A DNA stretch of 64,000 bases, taken from NCBI GenBank assembly GCA_902563505.1, contig CACEXK010000006.1, positions 1-64,000 of the forward strand, in the 5' to 3' direction. This document shows, one piece after another, positions 32,329 through 42,190 of the stretch (positions within the stretch are counted from its first letter, which is position 1; every line of letters starts with the position of its first letter). The DNA is from an uncultured Alphaproteobacteria bacterium. Lineage in GTDB: Bacteria > Pseudomonadota > Alphaproteobacteria > Methylaequorales > Methylaequoraceae. The translations under genes were made by a program, and so were the position numbers. Below the pieces are notes generated by a model. It did no database searches. It had not been told where the DNA came from and saw nothing but the letters and a program-made list of their open reading frames with translations.

Positions 32329-32998
32329 TTAATTTACCCTTTTCAATTTTAAAACATTTATCAAGTCTTTTGGTTAGTTTTAAATTATGAGTTGCAATAA
32401 TGGTCAAAATTTTGTTTTTTTGTGATAAATCAAGCAGAAAATTAAATACTAAAGATGCAGTTGAATCATCAAGACTTCCTGTTGGTTCATCAGCTAAAAG
32501 CAAAAGAGGTTTTTTAATAACCGCTCTTGCAATTGCAACCCTTTGTTGTTCACCACCTGACAATAGTCCAGGTTTAAATTTTCTTCTTTCTTCTAATCCA
32601 AGTAATTTTAAAAGCTTAAGTGACTCATTAATCGCTTTTGAATAATTTACCCCATTTAAAATCAAAGGTAATGCAATATTTTCTAAAACTGTAAAATCTT
32701 CAAGCAGTTGGTTATTTTGGAATATGAAACCAACATCTTTTTTTCTTAAACTGGTTCTATCTTCAACATTTAAGGTCGAACATTCCTGACCATTAAAAAA
32801 ATAATCACCTGATTTTGGTTTTTCTACCAAACCTAAGATATTTAATAAAGAAGATTTACCTGAGCCTGAAGGGCCAATGATTCCGACATTACTTTGATTA
32901 TTTATATCTAAATTCAAGTTATTAAAAACTTTAATCACTGTTTTTCCTTGTGCATAAATTTGATTAATATTACTGAGTTTTATCAATTTCATTCCCAC
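32318..32998 (-). CDS. lolD: Lipoprotein-releasing ABC transporter ATP-binding protein
   Basis: Walker A GPSGSGKSSLL, LSGGEQQRVAIARA, LLLADEPTGSLD; adjacent to lolC. Confidence 0.93.
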   Translation of the reverse strand: MGMKLIKLSNINQIYAQGKTVIKVFNNLNLDINNQSNVGIIGPSGSGKSSLLNILGLVEKPKSGDYFFNGQECSTLNVEDRTSLRKKDVGFIFQNNQLLEDFTVLENIALPLILNGVNYSKAINESLKLLKLLGLEERRKFKPGLLSGGEQQRVAIARAVIKKPLLLLADEPTGSLDDSTASLVFNFLLDLSQKNKILTIIATHNLKLTKRLDKCFKIEKGKLIEI

Positions 32999-34236
32999 TT
33001 TATAAGATTTATAGGTTCAACTTTTGTAGCTCTTATAGAAGGGTATATTGTGGCAAAGAAAGATAACCCCAAAGAAATTAGCGTGATTTTAAGTATTTGC
33101 TCAACCTCAATAATTACAGGTAATCTAGAAAAAAAATAAATTTCTTCAGAAAAAAGATCTGAATCGAGAAATAATTCAAGAAATGCTTTGATTTCGTTTA
33201 TATTTAAGCAAAAAAGCAAGCCTAGTAATAACCCTAGAATAGTCCCACAGATTCCAATTATAAGTCCGTTAATCATAAAAATCTTTAATAACTGATTCTT
33301 AGAAACACCAAGGACTCTTAAAACACCAATATCTCGGCTTTTTGAGGAAACTAAAATTATCATTGATGAAATAAGATTAAAAGCAGCAACAATTATAATC
33401 AGTGAAAGAATTAAAAACATAACATTTCTCTCAACTTCTATTGCATTAAAAAGTGACGGGTTAAGCTCTCTCCAATCTATAGTTTTAAAATATTTAGGCA
33501 ATAAAGCTAGAATTTCTCTATTCTTTTTATCTAATTCATCAAAATTCTCTATTTGAATTTCAAAGAAATCTATATGATTATCTAAGTTAAGAAAGTTTTG
33601 CATTAGTTCAAGAGGCATGAATACAAGTGAGGAATCATATTCATACATTCCAATAGAAAAAAAACCTATTACTTTAAAATTATTTGATCTAGGTAAGTTT
33701 CCAAAAATTGTTTCATAACTGTTTGGTGAAATAATATTTATTGAATCACCAATTTTTATATTGAGTCTATCTCTTAATTTCTCTCCAATAAAAATTCCCT
33801 TATTATTTTTAAATCCTTTAAGATGATTCGGAATAATTTTATGTTTAAATATTTTTCTTTCTTCAAAATAACTTTTACTTACACCTTTCAAAAGAACACC
33901 AGTTGATAAACCTTTATAATTTATTAGTCCTTGTCCAATCAAAACTTCACTTATATCTATGTTTTCAATATTATCTTTAATTGAATTTGATATCTTTTTG
34001 TTATTAGAAATTTTGAAATTATTAATTGGTTGAATTTTCAAATGACCATTTACGCCTAGTATTTTTGAGGTAAGCTCCTCTCTAAATCCATTCATCACCG
34101 ACATCACAATTATCAGAGTCGCCACTCCCAATGCTATTCCAAGAAAAGAGAAAACTGTAATTATTGAAAAAAACTTTTCTCTTGTTTTGGGAAGAAGGTA
34201 TTTCCATGAAACCCATATTTCAAAAAAAGTAATCAT
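32989..34236 (-). CDS. lolC: Lipoprotein-releasing ABC transporter permease LolC/E family
   Basis: 415-aa; SIITVFSFLGIALGVATLIIVMSVMNGFREEL, C-terminal FtsX-like TMs. Confidence 0.92.
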   Translation of the reverse strand: MITFFEIWVSWKYLLPKTREKFFSIITVFSFLGIALGVATLIIVMSVMNGFREELTSKILGVNGHLKIQPINNFKISNNKKISNSIKDNIENIDISEVLIGQGLINYKGLSTGVLLKGVSKSYFEERKIFKHKIIPNHLKGFKNNKGIFIGEKLRDRLNIKIGDSINIISPNSYETIFGNLPRSNNFKVIGFFSIGMYEYDSSLVFMPLELMQNFLNLDNHIDFFEIQIENFDELDKKNREILALLPKYFKTIDWRELNPSLFNAIEVERNVMFLILSLIIIVAAFNLISSMIILVSSKSRDIGVLRVLGVSKNQLLKIFMINGLIIGICGTILGLLLGLLFCLNINEIKAFLELFLDSDLFSEEIYFFSRLPVIIEVEQILKITLISLGLSFFATIYPSIRATKVEPINLIKWE

Positions 34237-35522
34237 TTATTATTTTTTAATTTTTTAATAATAATATCTAAAACTTTATCATTAGTAAGATTAATTTCTT
34301 TTCCGTCTTTTCTAAATTTTAAAGTTACATTACCATCGTTAATTAGATTTTTTCCAATTATGATTTGAATTGGAATCCCAATCAAATCACTATCAGAAAA
34401 TTTAATTCCTGGCCTCTCGTTCCTATCATCATAAATCACATCAATATTTTTGCTCTTAAGATTTTGATATAAATCATTACTAACTTTGTTTGTTTCGTCA
34501 CTATCATTAATCAAATTAATAATAACTACTTCAAATGGAGAAACCTCTTCAGGCCATAATATTCCTCTCTCATCACTTGAGTGCTCAATAATTGCTGCAG
34601 GAATTCTAGAAATACCAATTCCATATGATCCCATAAAAGGTGTAAGCTTTTTATTTTCATACTCAATATTAAAATCAAAAGATTTAGAGTATTTATCTCC
34701 AAATAAGAAGATATGACCTAATTCTATACTTCTGAATTTTTCTAATTTTATTGAAATTTTGTTATTTTTATAATACTCGTCAGTAAAACTATTCAAATTT
34801 TTCAAATCCTCATCTTTAAGTTTTTCTAAATCACTCTCTAGAATTGACTTATCTAAGAATATTTCAGATTCTCCACTATCTACTATCAAATGAAACTCAT
34901 GAGACAAACTTCCTCCAATTTCACCACTAAGTGCACGAACAGGTACAATTGGGATTCCCATTGATTTAAAAATCTTCAAATAAAGTCTGAAGAACCTATA
35001 ATAAGTCTTTACTCCTTCATTTTCATTAATATCAAAACTATATGCATCTTTCATTAAGAATTCCCTAGCTCGCATTACTCCAAACCTAGGTCTAATTTCA
35101 TCTCTAAATTTTGATTGAATGTGATAAAAATATTGTGGCAGTGATTTGTAACTTTTAATATGTTGTTTGCCAAGCGCTGTTATCATTTCTTCATTGGTAG
35201 GGCCGTAAAGAAGTTCTTTTGAATGTCGATCATTAATTCTCAACATCTCTTTTCCATAGGTATCATATCTCCCACTTTTTTTCCAAATTTCAGAACTCTG
35301 TATTGTAGGCATTAAAATTTGATTTACTTCATATAGTTCATGCAAATCTTCAATTATCTTTATAATTTTTTTCAATACACGATAACCAAGAGGTAACCAT
35401 GAATAAATACCCGAGGTCTCTTGTCTAATCATCCCCGACTTCAACATCAAAATATGTGATACTATTCTTGCATCAGACGGATTTTCTTTAAGCGTAGGTA
35501 TAAAAAAATTAGAAAATTTCAT
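34233..35522 (-). CDS. proS: Prolyl-tRNA synthetase (short form)
   Basis: 429-aa; GMIRQETSGIYSWLPLGYRVL, GPTNEEM, QSKFRDEIRPRFGVMRAREFLMKDAYSF, GSYGIGISRI. Confidence 0.97.
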   Translation of the reverse strand: MKFSNFFIPTLKENPSDARIVSHILMLKSGMIRQETSGIYSWLPLGYRVLKKIIKIIEDLHELYEVNQILMPTIQSSEIWKKSGRYDTYGKEMLRINDRHSKELLYGPTNEEMITALGKQHIKSYKSLPQYFYHIQSKFRDEIRPRFGVMRAREFLMKDAYSFDINENEGVKTYYRFFRLYLKIFKSMGIPIVPVRALSGEIGGSLSHEFHLIVDSGESEIFLDKSILESDLEKLKDEDLKNLNSFTDEYYKNNKISIKLEKFRSIELGHIFLFGDKYSKSFDFNIEYENKKLTPFMGSYGIGISRIPAAIIEHSSDERGILWPEEVSPFEVVIINLINDSDETNKVSNDLYQNLKSKNIDVIYDDRNERPGIKFSDSDLIGIPIQIIIGKNLINDGNVTLKFRKDGKEINLTNDKVLDIIIKKLKNNK

Positions 35523-35727
35523 TTTTAAAAAAAACTATTATTAGAGTTAAGAAAAAAGTAATAATTGTTGAGTATAGTAATTTTTTTTTTATCATTGGGT
35601 TTCTTGGAGCACCAGGATCGTTGCCAATTTTTATGTTTTCTTCTTTTTCAATTCCAATTGGTAACAAAAGGAACAAAACTATCCACCAAAGAATGATATA
35701 AATGATTATAAAATCAAAACTGAACAA
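35509..35727 (-). CDS. DUF1467-like small membrane protein
   Basis: 72-aa with two TM segments, WWIVLFLLLPIG...GNDPGAPRNP pattern, next to mce/proS. Confidence 0.75.
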   Translation of the reverse strand: MFSFDFIIIYIILWWIVLFLLLPIGIEKEENIKIGNDPGAPRNPMIKKKLLYSTIITFFLTLIIVFFKNEIF

Positions 35728-35730
35728 CCA

Positions 35731-36135
35731 TTACTCCTGCTCAAGTTCGATTAATGTGCCAAAAAAATCTTTTGGATGTAAAAAAATAACTGGCTTATTA
35801 TGGGCCCCTATCTTTGGCTCACCATCCCCAATGATTCGAATATTCTTTTTTTTTAATTTTTTACAAGTTGAAATTAAATCTTTCACTTCTAAGCATATAT
35901 GATGTATGGCACCGTTAGGATTATTTTCTAGAAATTTTTTTATAGGAGATTCCTTTCCAAATGGATACATTAATTCAATTTTAGTATTGCTTAGCTCAAC
36001 AAAAACAACTGATACCCCATGCTCCGGATAATCAAATGGTTTGGAAACATTAGCGCCAAGCACATTCTTATATTTATTTGAAGCTTCTTTTAAATCTGAA
36101 ACGACTATTGCAACATGATTAAATTTTGTCAGCAT
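35731..36135 (-). CDS. mce: Methylmalonyl-CoA epimerase (glyoxalase/VOC fold)
   Basis: 134-aa; FNHVAIVVSDLKEASNKYKNVLGANVS, HHICLEVKDL, KPVIFLHPKDFFGTLIELEQ. Confidence 0.88.
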   Translation of the reverse strand: MLTKFNHVAIVVSDLKEASNKYKNVLGANVSKPFDYPEHGVSVVFVELSNTKIELMYPFGKESPIKKFLENNPNGAIHHICLEVKDLISTCKKLKKKNIRIIGDGEPKIGAHNKPVIFLHPKDFFGTLIELEQE

Positions 36136-36149
36136 ATCCTCATTATATT

Positions 36150-37799
36150 CTATAATCTAACAATCTCAAAATTAGTAAATGGTTTTAATCCTATTCTTTT
36201 TTTAAAGAAAGATTTTACTTTTTTTTTTAGGTCATTTTTCAATATATTATCATCAATACAGTTTTGAGAAATTGAATTAATTTCCGTAATAATAAATTCC
36301 TTTAGATCTTCCAGATCTTCAATATCGATTGAGATTGTTGAAGTGAAGATTACAGGTTCATGAATTATTTCATCATCTAAATTCATTATAATATTAATAA
36401 AAATTTCACCATCAGAATTCAGTATCTTAAGATTCTCAAATATTTGATGATTTAAAGGTAAGATTTGTTTTCCTTTAAGTATATTCCTTCCAAAGTTTAC
36501 TTTTTTAATTATTTTAGATTGATCATCCTTTTTTATCAGCACAAGATCACCATTTTGAACTAAGATCTGATTTTTAATACCACAACTTCTAGCAAATTTT
36601 TTATGTTCATTTAGATGTCTATATTCTCCATGAACAGGTATAATTGTATTTGGATTGATCCACTTATACATTTTCTTTAGTTCTTTTTTTGAAGGATGTC
36701 CAGAAACATGAACCATTCTTGTATTTTGATCATATATCTCACAACCTATTTTTAAAATTTTTTCTTTTAATTTATTAATTTTTTTTTCATTTCCTGGAAT
36801 TTCTCTTGAAGAAAAAATTACCAAATCATTTTTTGATAATTTTATATTTTTATTATTATCATTAACAAGATTTGACAAAGCAGCATTTGGCTCACCTTGA
36901 CTACCAGTACAAATCAAAACCACATCTTCATTTGAAACAGATTTAAGATCTTTTTCATTAATAATATTCTTTTGATTTATTAAATAATCATTCTCAGTTG
37001 CAGATTCATATATTTTATGAATTGATCGACCAAGAAAAAGGCATACTTTGTTAAATTCCTCAGATACTTTGAGTATTGTCTCAAGTCTTGCTACATTTGA
37101 TGCAAAGCAAGTAACTACTATCGTTCCAACTTTTTTTTCTGAAAAAATTTGTTTAAATGCCTCTCTTACTTCTTTCTCACTTCCTGAGGGATTTTCATTG
37201 AAAACATTAGTTGAATCACAAACCATAAGATCAACGCCTTGATCTCCAAGCAATCTTAACTTTTCTTCATCAATGGGTTTGCCAACTAGAGGATTTGGAT
37301 CAATTTTCCAATCACCTGTGTGAAAAACCTTATATTCACCAGTTTTTAAAATAACACCATTTGGCTCTGGTATTGAATGAGTTAATGCTAATATTTCAAT
37401 TTCAAAACCACCAATTTTCTTTTTTTTATTATAGTCTAACAAATTGATCTTAAATTCATTTATATTATTAGATTGAAACTTTCTTTTAAGAACTGATGCT
37501 GTAAATGATGTAGTATAAATTGGAATGTCCTTAATTTTATCAAATAAATAAGGTACTGCTCCTATATGATCCTCATGCGCATGAGTCAATATTAAAGCAT
37601 CTAACTTAATATTATTTTCAAAAATAAAATCAAGCTTTGGCATTATAAGTTCATTAGGAGAAATAAGAGAATCTCCAAAGGTCACTCCTAAATCAATCAT
37701 GACCCAACTATTGTTAAAATGGTATAAATAACAATTCATACCTATTTCACCTGACCCACCTAGGGGTAAAAAAAAGAAATCGTCTTCAGAAAAAATCAT
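36150..37799 (-). CDS. rnj: Ribonuclease J family metallo-beta-lactamase nuclease
   Basis: 549-aa; LGGSGEIGMNCYLY, THAHEDHIGAVPYL, GDWKIDPNPLVGKPID, VHVSGHPSKKELKKMYKWINP. Confidence 0.94.
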   Translation of the reverse strand: MIFSEDDFFFLPLGGSGEIGMNCYLYHFNNSWVMIDLGVTFGDSLISPNELIMPKLDFIFENNIKLDALILTHAHEDHIGAVPYLFDKIKDIPIYTTSFTASVLKRKFQSNNINEFKINLLDYNKKKKIGGFEIEILALTHSIPEPNGVILKTGEYKVFHTGDWKIDPNPLVGKPIDEEKLRLLGDQGVDLMVCDSTNVFNENPSGSEKEVREAFKQIFSEKKVGTIVVTCFASNVARLETILKVSEEFNKVCLFLGRSIHKIYESATENDYLINQKNIINEKDLKSVSNEDVVLICTGSQGEPNAALSNLVNDNNKNIKLSKNDLVIFSSREIPGNEKKINKLKEKILKIGCEIYDQNTRMVHVSGHPSKKELKKMYKWINPNTIIPVHGEYRHLNEHKKFARSCGIKNQILVQNGDLVLIKKDDQSKIIKKVNFGRNILKGKQILPLNHQIFENLKILNSDGEIFINIIMNLDDEIIHEPVIFTSTISIDIEDLEDLKEFIITEINSISQNCIDDNILKNDLKKKVKSFFKKRIGLKPFTNFEIVRL

Positions 37800-38544
37800 T
37801 TATTTTTCCTATTTTATTTAAAGTGTGATTAAGTGCTTTGGATGTAAAAAATTCATCAACCAACAATGTATTCTTGAATATATTTTTAAAATACAATGAA
37901 TTTCCACCAGTTAAAATGACACCAAATTTGTTTTTCTTTTCCATCTCGATTTTATTAATTAGTCCTTCAACCATCGAAACATATCCCCAAAAGAAACCAG
38001 ATTTTATTGCTTGTTGAGTATTATGTCCAATGACTTTTTTTATTTTTTTGAAATTCACTAATGGTAGTTTTTCTGTATTATCTTTCAAAGCTTTTAATGA
38101 CAAATCAATTCCAGGCGTAATAACTCCTCCATCGTAAATACCATCTTTATCTAGCACATCAAATGTAGTAGCTGTGCCAAAGTCAACAACTATAATAGAT
38201 TTTTTAAACAACTCTTTAGTATAAAACATATTAATTATTCTATCGTCTCCAATTTCCTTCTTATTATTGATATTTGTTTTAAGATTAATCTCCTTAACTA
38301 AGTCTTTAACAAGGAAAAAATCAAAATTTTTTTTTTTTAAAAATCTAGTAATTTTTTTTTCAAAAGATGGAACAACTGATGAAATTATTATGTTATCCTT
38401 TTTTTTATTTACAACTTTAAATATTTTAGGTAAATCTTTTTCACAAAGACCTCTGATAGAAATCCTTTTATACGAATATATTTTTTTTCCATTAAAAGCA
38501 CAGATCATTAAATTTGTATTGCCTATATCAATTGTTAAATTCAT
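37786..38544 (-). CDS. coaX: Type III pantothenate kinase
   Basis: 252-aa; LTIDIGNTNLMICAF, VVDFGTATTFDVL, GGVITPGIDLSLKAL, LTGGNS. Confidence 0.94.
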   Translation of the reverse strand: MNLTIDIGNTNLMICAFNGKKIYSYKRISIRGLCEKDLPKIFKVVNKKKDNIIISSVVPSFEKKITRFLKKKNFDFFLVKDLVKEINLKTNINNKKEIGDDRIINMFYTKELFKKSIIVVDFGTATTFDVLDKDGIYDGGVITPGIDLSLKALKDNTEKLPLVNFKKIKKVIGHNTQQAIKSGFFWGYVSMVEGLINKIEMEKKNKFGVILTGGNSLYFKNIFKNTLLVDEFFTSKALNHTLNKIGKINDFF

Positions 38545-39269
38545 TAAACAATATCACCATAATCAATTTTTATGATTTTCTTTTTATTTTCTAAAATTAG
38601 ATGGCCATATTCATTAATTTTTAATAACTTACCCTCTATCACTTCATTGTGTAACTTGACCTTGATTTTTTTTCCAATATCTTTGAAACTATTCATAAGA
38701 TTTTCGTCCGAATCGACAAACTGAAATTTTCTTGACGCTTTAAGAGATCTTGTAATATTTTTTGATAAATCTATGAACAAACTAATAGGATCTTTATTAT
38801 CTGAAAATTTAGAAATAGATATTGAGGGATAATCAATATTTTTAGGGGCACTAATACAATTAATTCCAATACCAAAAACAATATATGAAACTAAATCTTT
38901 TTTAATATTAGTTTCAATTAAAATTCCTGCCAATTTCTTTCCTTTATAATAAATATCATTCGGCCATTTTATTTTAAAATTTATCAAAGGATATTTATTT
39001 TTCAAAACACTTAATAGCTCAGATAATATCCATAAATTGATTTGACCAAGTTTAGCAATAGGATATTCTTTTTTAATTAAAAACGAACATGTCAGATCAC
39101 CGAATGAACTATACCATTTTTTTTTTGTTCTTCCGCGTCCCATTAATTGAACTTCACTGAAAAGTGCAATATTATTTTTTTTGGAATTTAAATTAAATAT
39201 TTTTTTTATCTCATCATTAGTATTTTTAATTTCTTTAAAAAAATAAAAGTCAAATTCATTTTTTTTCAT
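38544..39269 (-). CDS. birA: Biotin--[acetyl-CoA-carboxylase] ligase (no N-terminal HTH)
   Basis: 241-aa; SEVQLMGRGRTKKKWYSSFGDLTCSFLIK, KWPNDIYYKGKKLAGILIE. Confidence 0.92.
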   Translation of the reverse strand: MKKNEFDFYFFKEIKNTNDEIKKIFNLNSKKNNIALFSEVQLMGRGRTKKKWYSSFGDLTCSFLIKKEYPIAKLGQINLWILSELLSVLKNKYPLINFKIKWPNDIYYKGKKLAGILIETNIKKDLVSYIVFGIGINCISAPKNIDYPSISISKFSDNKDPISLFIDLSKNITRSLKASRKFQFVDSDENLMNSFKDIGKKIKVKLHNEVIEGKLLKINEYGHLILENKKKIIKIDYGDIV

Positions 39270-39270
39270 C

Positions 39271-40698
39271 TTATTTCAATGCAAAAAGTGATAAAGTAAT
39301 CGATGCACAAAGATTCAAAAAGAACTGTGGATATAAAATTACAGTTAAATTAAATAATGATAAAATTGATAACAAAAATTTAGATTGGCTATTTGAAAAA
39401 TTATCCAGGTCATGAACTGGGGGATCAAAAAAAATCGATTTAACAAGTCTTATATAATAAAAAGCTGCTATCACTGAAGTTAAAACAGCTATTATTGCAA
39501 GAAAAAATAAATTATTATCTATCACAATATTTAAAATCAAAAGTTTACCTATAAAACCAGCTAACGGGGGAATACCTGCCATTGAAAAAAGAATCACAGC
39601 AAAACAAGCGGCTAAAATTGGTTCATTTTTATATAATCCAGACAAATCTTTTATTGATGTAACATTTATTTGATCTCTTTGCATATTTAAAATTACCAGG
39701 AAAGCGCCTAGATTCATTGTAAGATAAAAAATTAAATAAATACTTATTGCCGTAATACCATCTTCTGAACCAGGGACTAAACCCATCATTATAAAACCAA
39801 TATGATTGATCGTGCTATAAGCCATAAGCCTTTTTAAATCAGTCTGCTTCAAGGCACCCAACGACCCAATTATCATAGAGGAAATAGACAAAATAATAAC
39901 AATTTTTCCCCAGTCCACAATTATTTCTCCAAATGGAAAAACCAGAAGTCTAATTAGGACTGCAAATACTGCAACCTTAGGTGCTGTAGATAGAAAAGTT
40001 GTTACTATAGTCGGAGCTCCCTGATAAACATCTGGAGTCCACATATGAAATGGAGCAGCAGAAATTTTTAAAGATAACGAAACTAATATGAAAATTAATC
40101 CTACTATTAACATAATTGGGATAGAGTATTGATCTGACATGAATTGGCTTATATTAGAAAAATCAGTAGACCCAACTAATCCATATATCAAACTACTACC
40201 AAATAAAAAAATACATGTTGAAAGGCTGCCTATAACAAAATACTTTACTCCCGCTTCTGACGAATTTATATCCTCCCTAGAAAAAGACACAAGAATATAA
40301 AGAGCCAAACTTTGTAATTCCATGGATAAAAATAAAGATAATAAGTTGTTGGCTGAAACCATTAACATCATTCCAATAATTGAAATTAATATGACAAGGC
40401 TAAATTCAGGCCTCAACAATGACTTTTCGTTCTTTATAATCAAGTAAAAATAGATAACCAATCCAGCACTGATAAGAATAATTGATTTGAGAAATGAACC
40501 AAATGAATCAATAACAAAGAAGCCATTAAAAATTTCTTCAAATAAAAAAATATCTTTAAGAACAAAAAACTGTGTTAGAAAAATAATTAACAGAGTAAAA
40601 TAACCAACTTTTACATGAGCATTAATCTTAATAAATGGCGTAATAAATAATATTAATAAAAAGCCGATTGATAAAAAAATTTCTGGTATAATAATCAA
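39271..40698 (-). CDS. nuoN: NADH-quinone oxidoreductase subunit N
   Basis: 475-aa multi-TM antiporter-like; terminal position in nuo operon. Confidence 0.96.
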   Translation of the reverse strand: MIIIPEIFLSIGFLLILFITPFIKINAHVKVGYFTLLIIFLTQFFVLKDIFLFEEIFNGFFVIDSFGSFLKSIILISAGLVIYFYLIIKNEKSLLRPEFSLVILISIIGMMLMVSANNLLSLFLSMELQSLALYILVSFSREDINSSEAGVKYFVIGSLSTCIFLFGSSLIYGLVGSTDFSNISQFMSDQYSIPIMLIVGLIFILVSLSLKISAAPFHMWTPDVYQGAPTIVTTFLSTAPKVAVFAVLIRLLVFPFGEIIVDWGKIVIILSISSMIIGSLGALKQTDLKRLMAYSTINHIGFIMMGLVPGSEDGITAISIYLIFYLTMNLGAFLVILNMQRDQINVTSIKDLSGLYKNEPILAACFAVILFSMAGIPPLAGFIGKLLILNIVIDNNLFFLAIIAVLTSVIAAFYYIRLVKSIFFDPPVHDLDNFSNSQSKFLLSILSLFNLTVILYPQFFLNLCASITLSLFALK

Positions 40699-40708
40699 GG
40701 TCTTGCCA

Positions 40709-42190
40709 TTAAAATATTGAGATTGGATATAACTCTATAATTCTCTCAAGAGAAGTTGAAGTATAGTCTAAAATTAAATTTGGTTTAATACCAATGATAA
40801 AAATAATCAAAACTAAAACAGCGAATGTTGTATTTTCTTGAATATTTAATCTAGAGCTTTGTTTTTCTGTATTAGTATTTACTTCACCTAAAAAAACTTT
40901 CTTATATAATAATAACATATAAGCAGCAGCCAAGATAACACCAGTAGCAGATAAAAATGCTACGAGTGTATTCTTGCTAAAAACAGACATCAAAGTAAGA
41001 TACTCTCCAACAAAACCAGAAGTTCCAGGAAAACCAATTGAGCCTAGGGAAAAGATCAAAAAAAATACAGAAAATTTCGGCATTTTATTTCCTAAGCCAC
41101 TAAAAAAATCAATTTCTTTTGTTTTATATCTGTTATAAATTGAACCAATCGAAAAAAATAAAGCTCCAGAGATAATACCATGAGAAATCATCTGAATAAT
41201 AGCTCCCTGGAGTCCTTGCATGTTTGCAGAGAAAATTCCTAGTGTTACAAAACCCATATGCGCAACTGATGAATAAGCTATTAATTTTTTCATATCCTCT
41301 TGAACTAATGCAATAAATGAGGTGTAGACTATCGCAATAACTGATAAGAAATAAATAAATGGTGTAAAAAATATTGATGCATCAGGAAGTATTGATAAAT
41401 TAAACCTTATAAAACCATATCCACCTAATTTTAATAAAATTCCCGCAAGAATTACTGAACCTTCAGTTGGAGCCTCAACATGCGCATCTGGAAGCCAGGT
41501 ATGGAATGGCCACATTGGGATTTTTACTGCAAATGATGAAAAAAAAGCTAGCCATAACCATACTTGAATATAAAAAGGTAATGAGTAATCAAGTAATCTT
41601 GGGATGCTGGTTGTTCCAAACTCTTGATATAAGAATATTATTGCAACTAACATTAATACTGAACCAAGAAGTGTGTAAAGAAAAAATTTATAAGCAGAAT
41701 ATATTCTTCTTTCCCCTCCCCAGAAACCTATTATTATGTACATTGGGATAAGAATAGATTCAAAAAAAATATAAAATGAAAACAGATCTATAGCGCTAAA
41801 TGTTCCTATTAAAAAAGACTCTAAAAGTATAAAGGATGCAAGGTACATTCTCATACTTTTTTTCTTTTGAGGATAAAGATAAATAATACAAATAAGTATC
41901 AGAAATGTAGATAAAATTATAAATGGCATAGAAATTCCGTCAATACCAAGTGAGAACTTTAAATTTTCACTATTGAACCAATCAAAAGAATTTACAAATT
42001 GAAAATGAGGAATACTTTTGTCAAAGTTCAAGGGAAGGTATAAAGATAACAAAAAATTACTAACGGAAGTCCAAAGAGCTGATCGTTTAGCTTGCTCAGC
42101 AAAATCGTCATTATCAGGAGATAAAAGTATAAAAAGAAGACCTAATAAAGGTAAACATATTAAAATTGGTAATATAGGGAGATTCAACAT
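40709..42190 (-). CDS. nuoM: NADH-quinone oxidoreductase subunit M
   Basis: 493-aa; FHTWLPDAHVEAPTEGSVILAGILLKLGGYG. Confidence 0.97.
   Translation of the reverse strand: MLNLPILPILICLPLLGLLFILLSPDNDDFAEQAKRSALWTSVSNFLLSLYLPLNFDKSIPHFQFVNSFDWFNSENLKFSLGIDGISMPFIILSTFLILICIIYLYPQKKKSMRMYLASFILLESFLIGTFSAIDLFSFYIFFESILIPMYIIIGFWGGERRIYSAYKFFLYTLLGSVLMLVAIIFLYQEFGTTSIPRLLDYSLPFYIQVWLWLAFFSSFAVKIPMWPFHTWLPDAHVEAPTEGSVILAGILLKLGGYGFIRFNLSILPDASIFFTPFIYFLSVIAIVYTSFIALVQEDMKKLIAYSSVAHMGFVTLGIFSANMQGLQGAIIQMISHGIISGALFFSIGSIYNRYKTKEIDFFSGLGNKMPKFSVFFLIFSLGSIGFPGTSGFVGEYLTLMSVFSKNTLVAFLSATGVILAAAYMLLLYKKVFLGEVNTNTEKQSSRLNIQENTTFAVLVLIIFIIGIKPNLILDYTSTSLERIIELYPISIF

Noticed and set aside
38267-38575. 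102-aa plus-strand ORF
   Set aside because: Antisense to coaX; Phe-rich because of the poly-Lys codons on the true strand.
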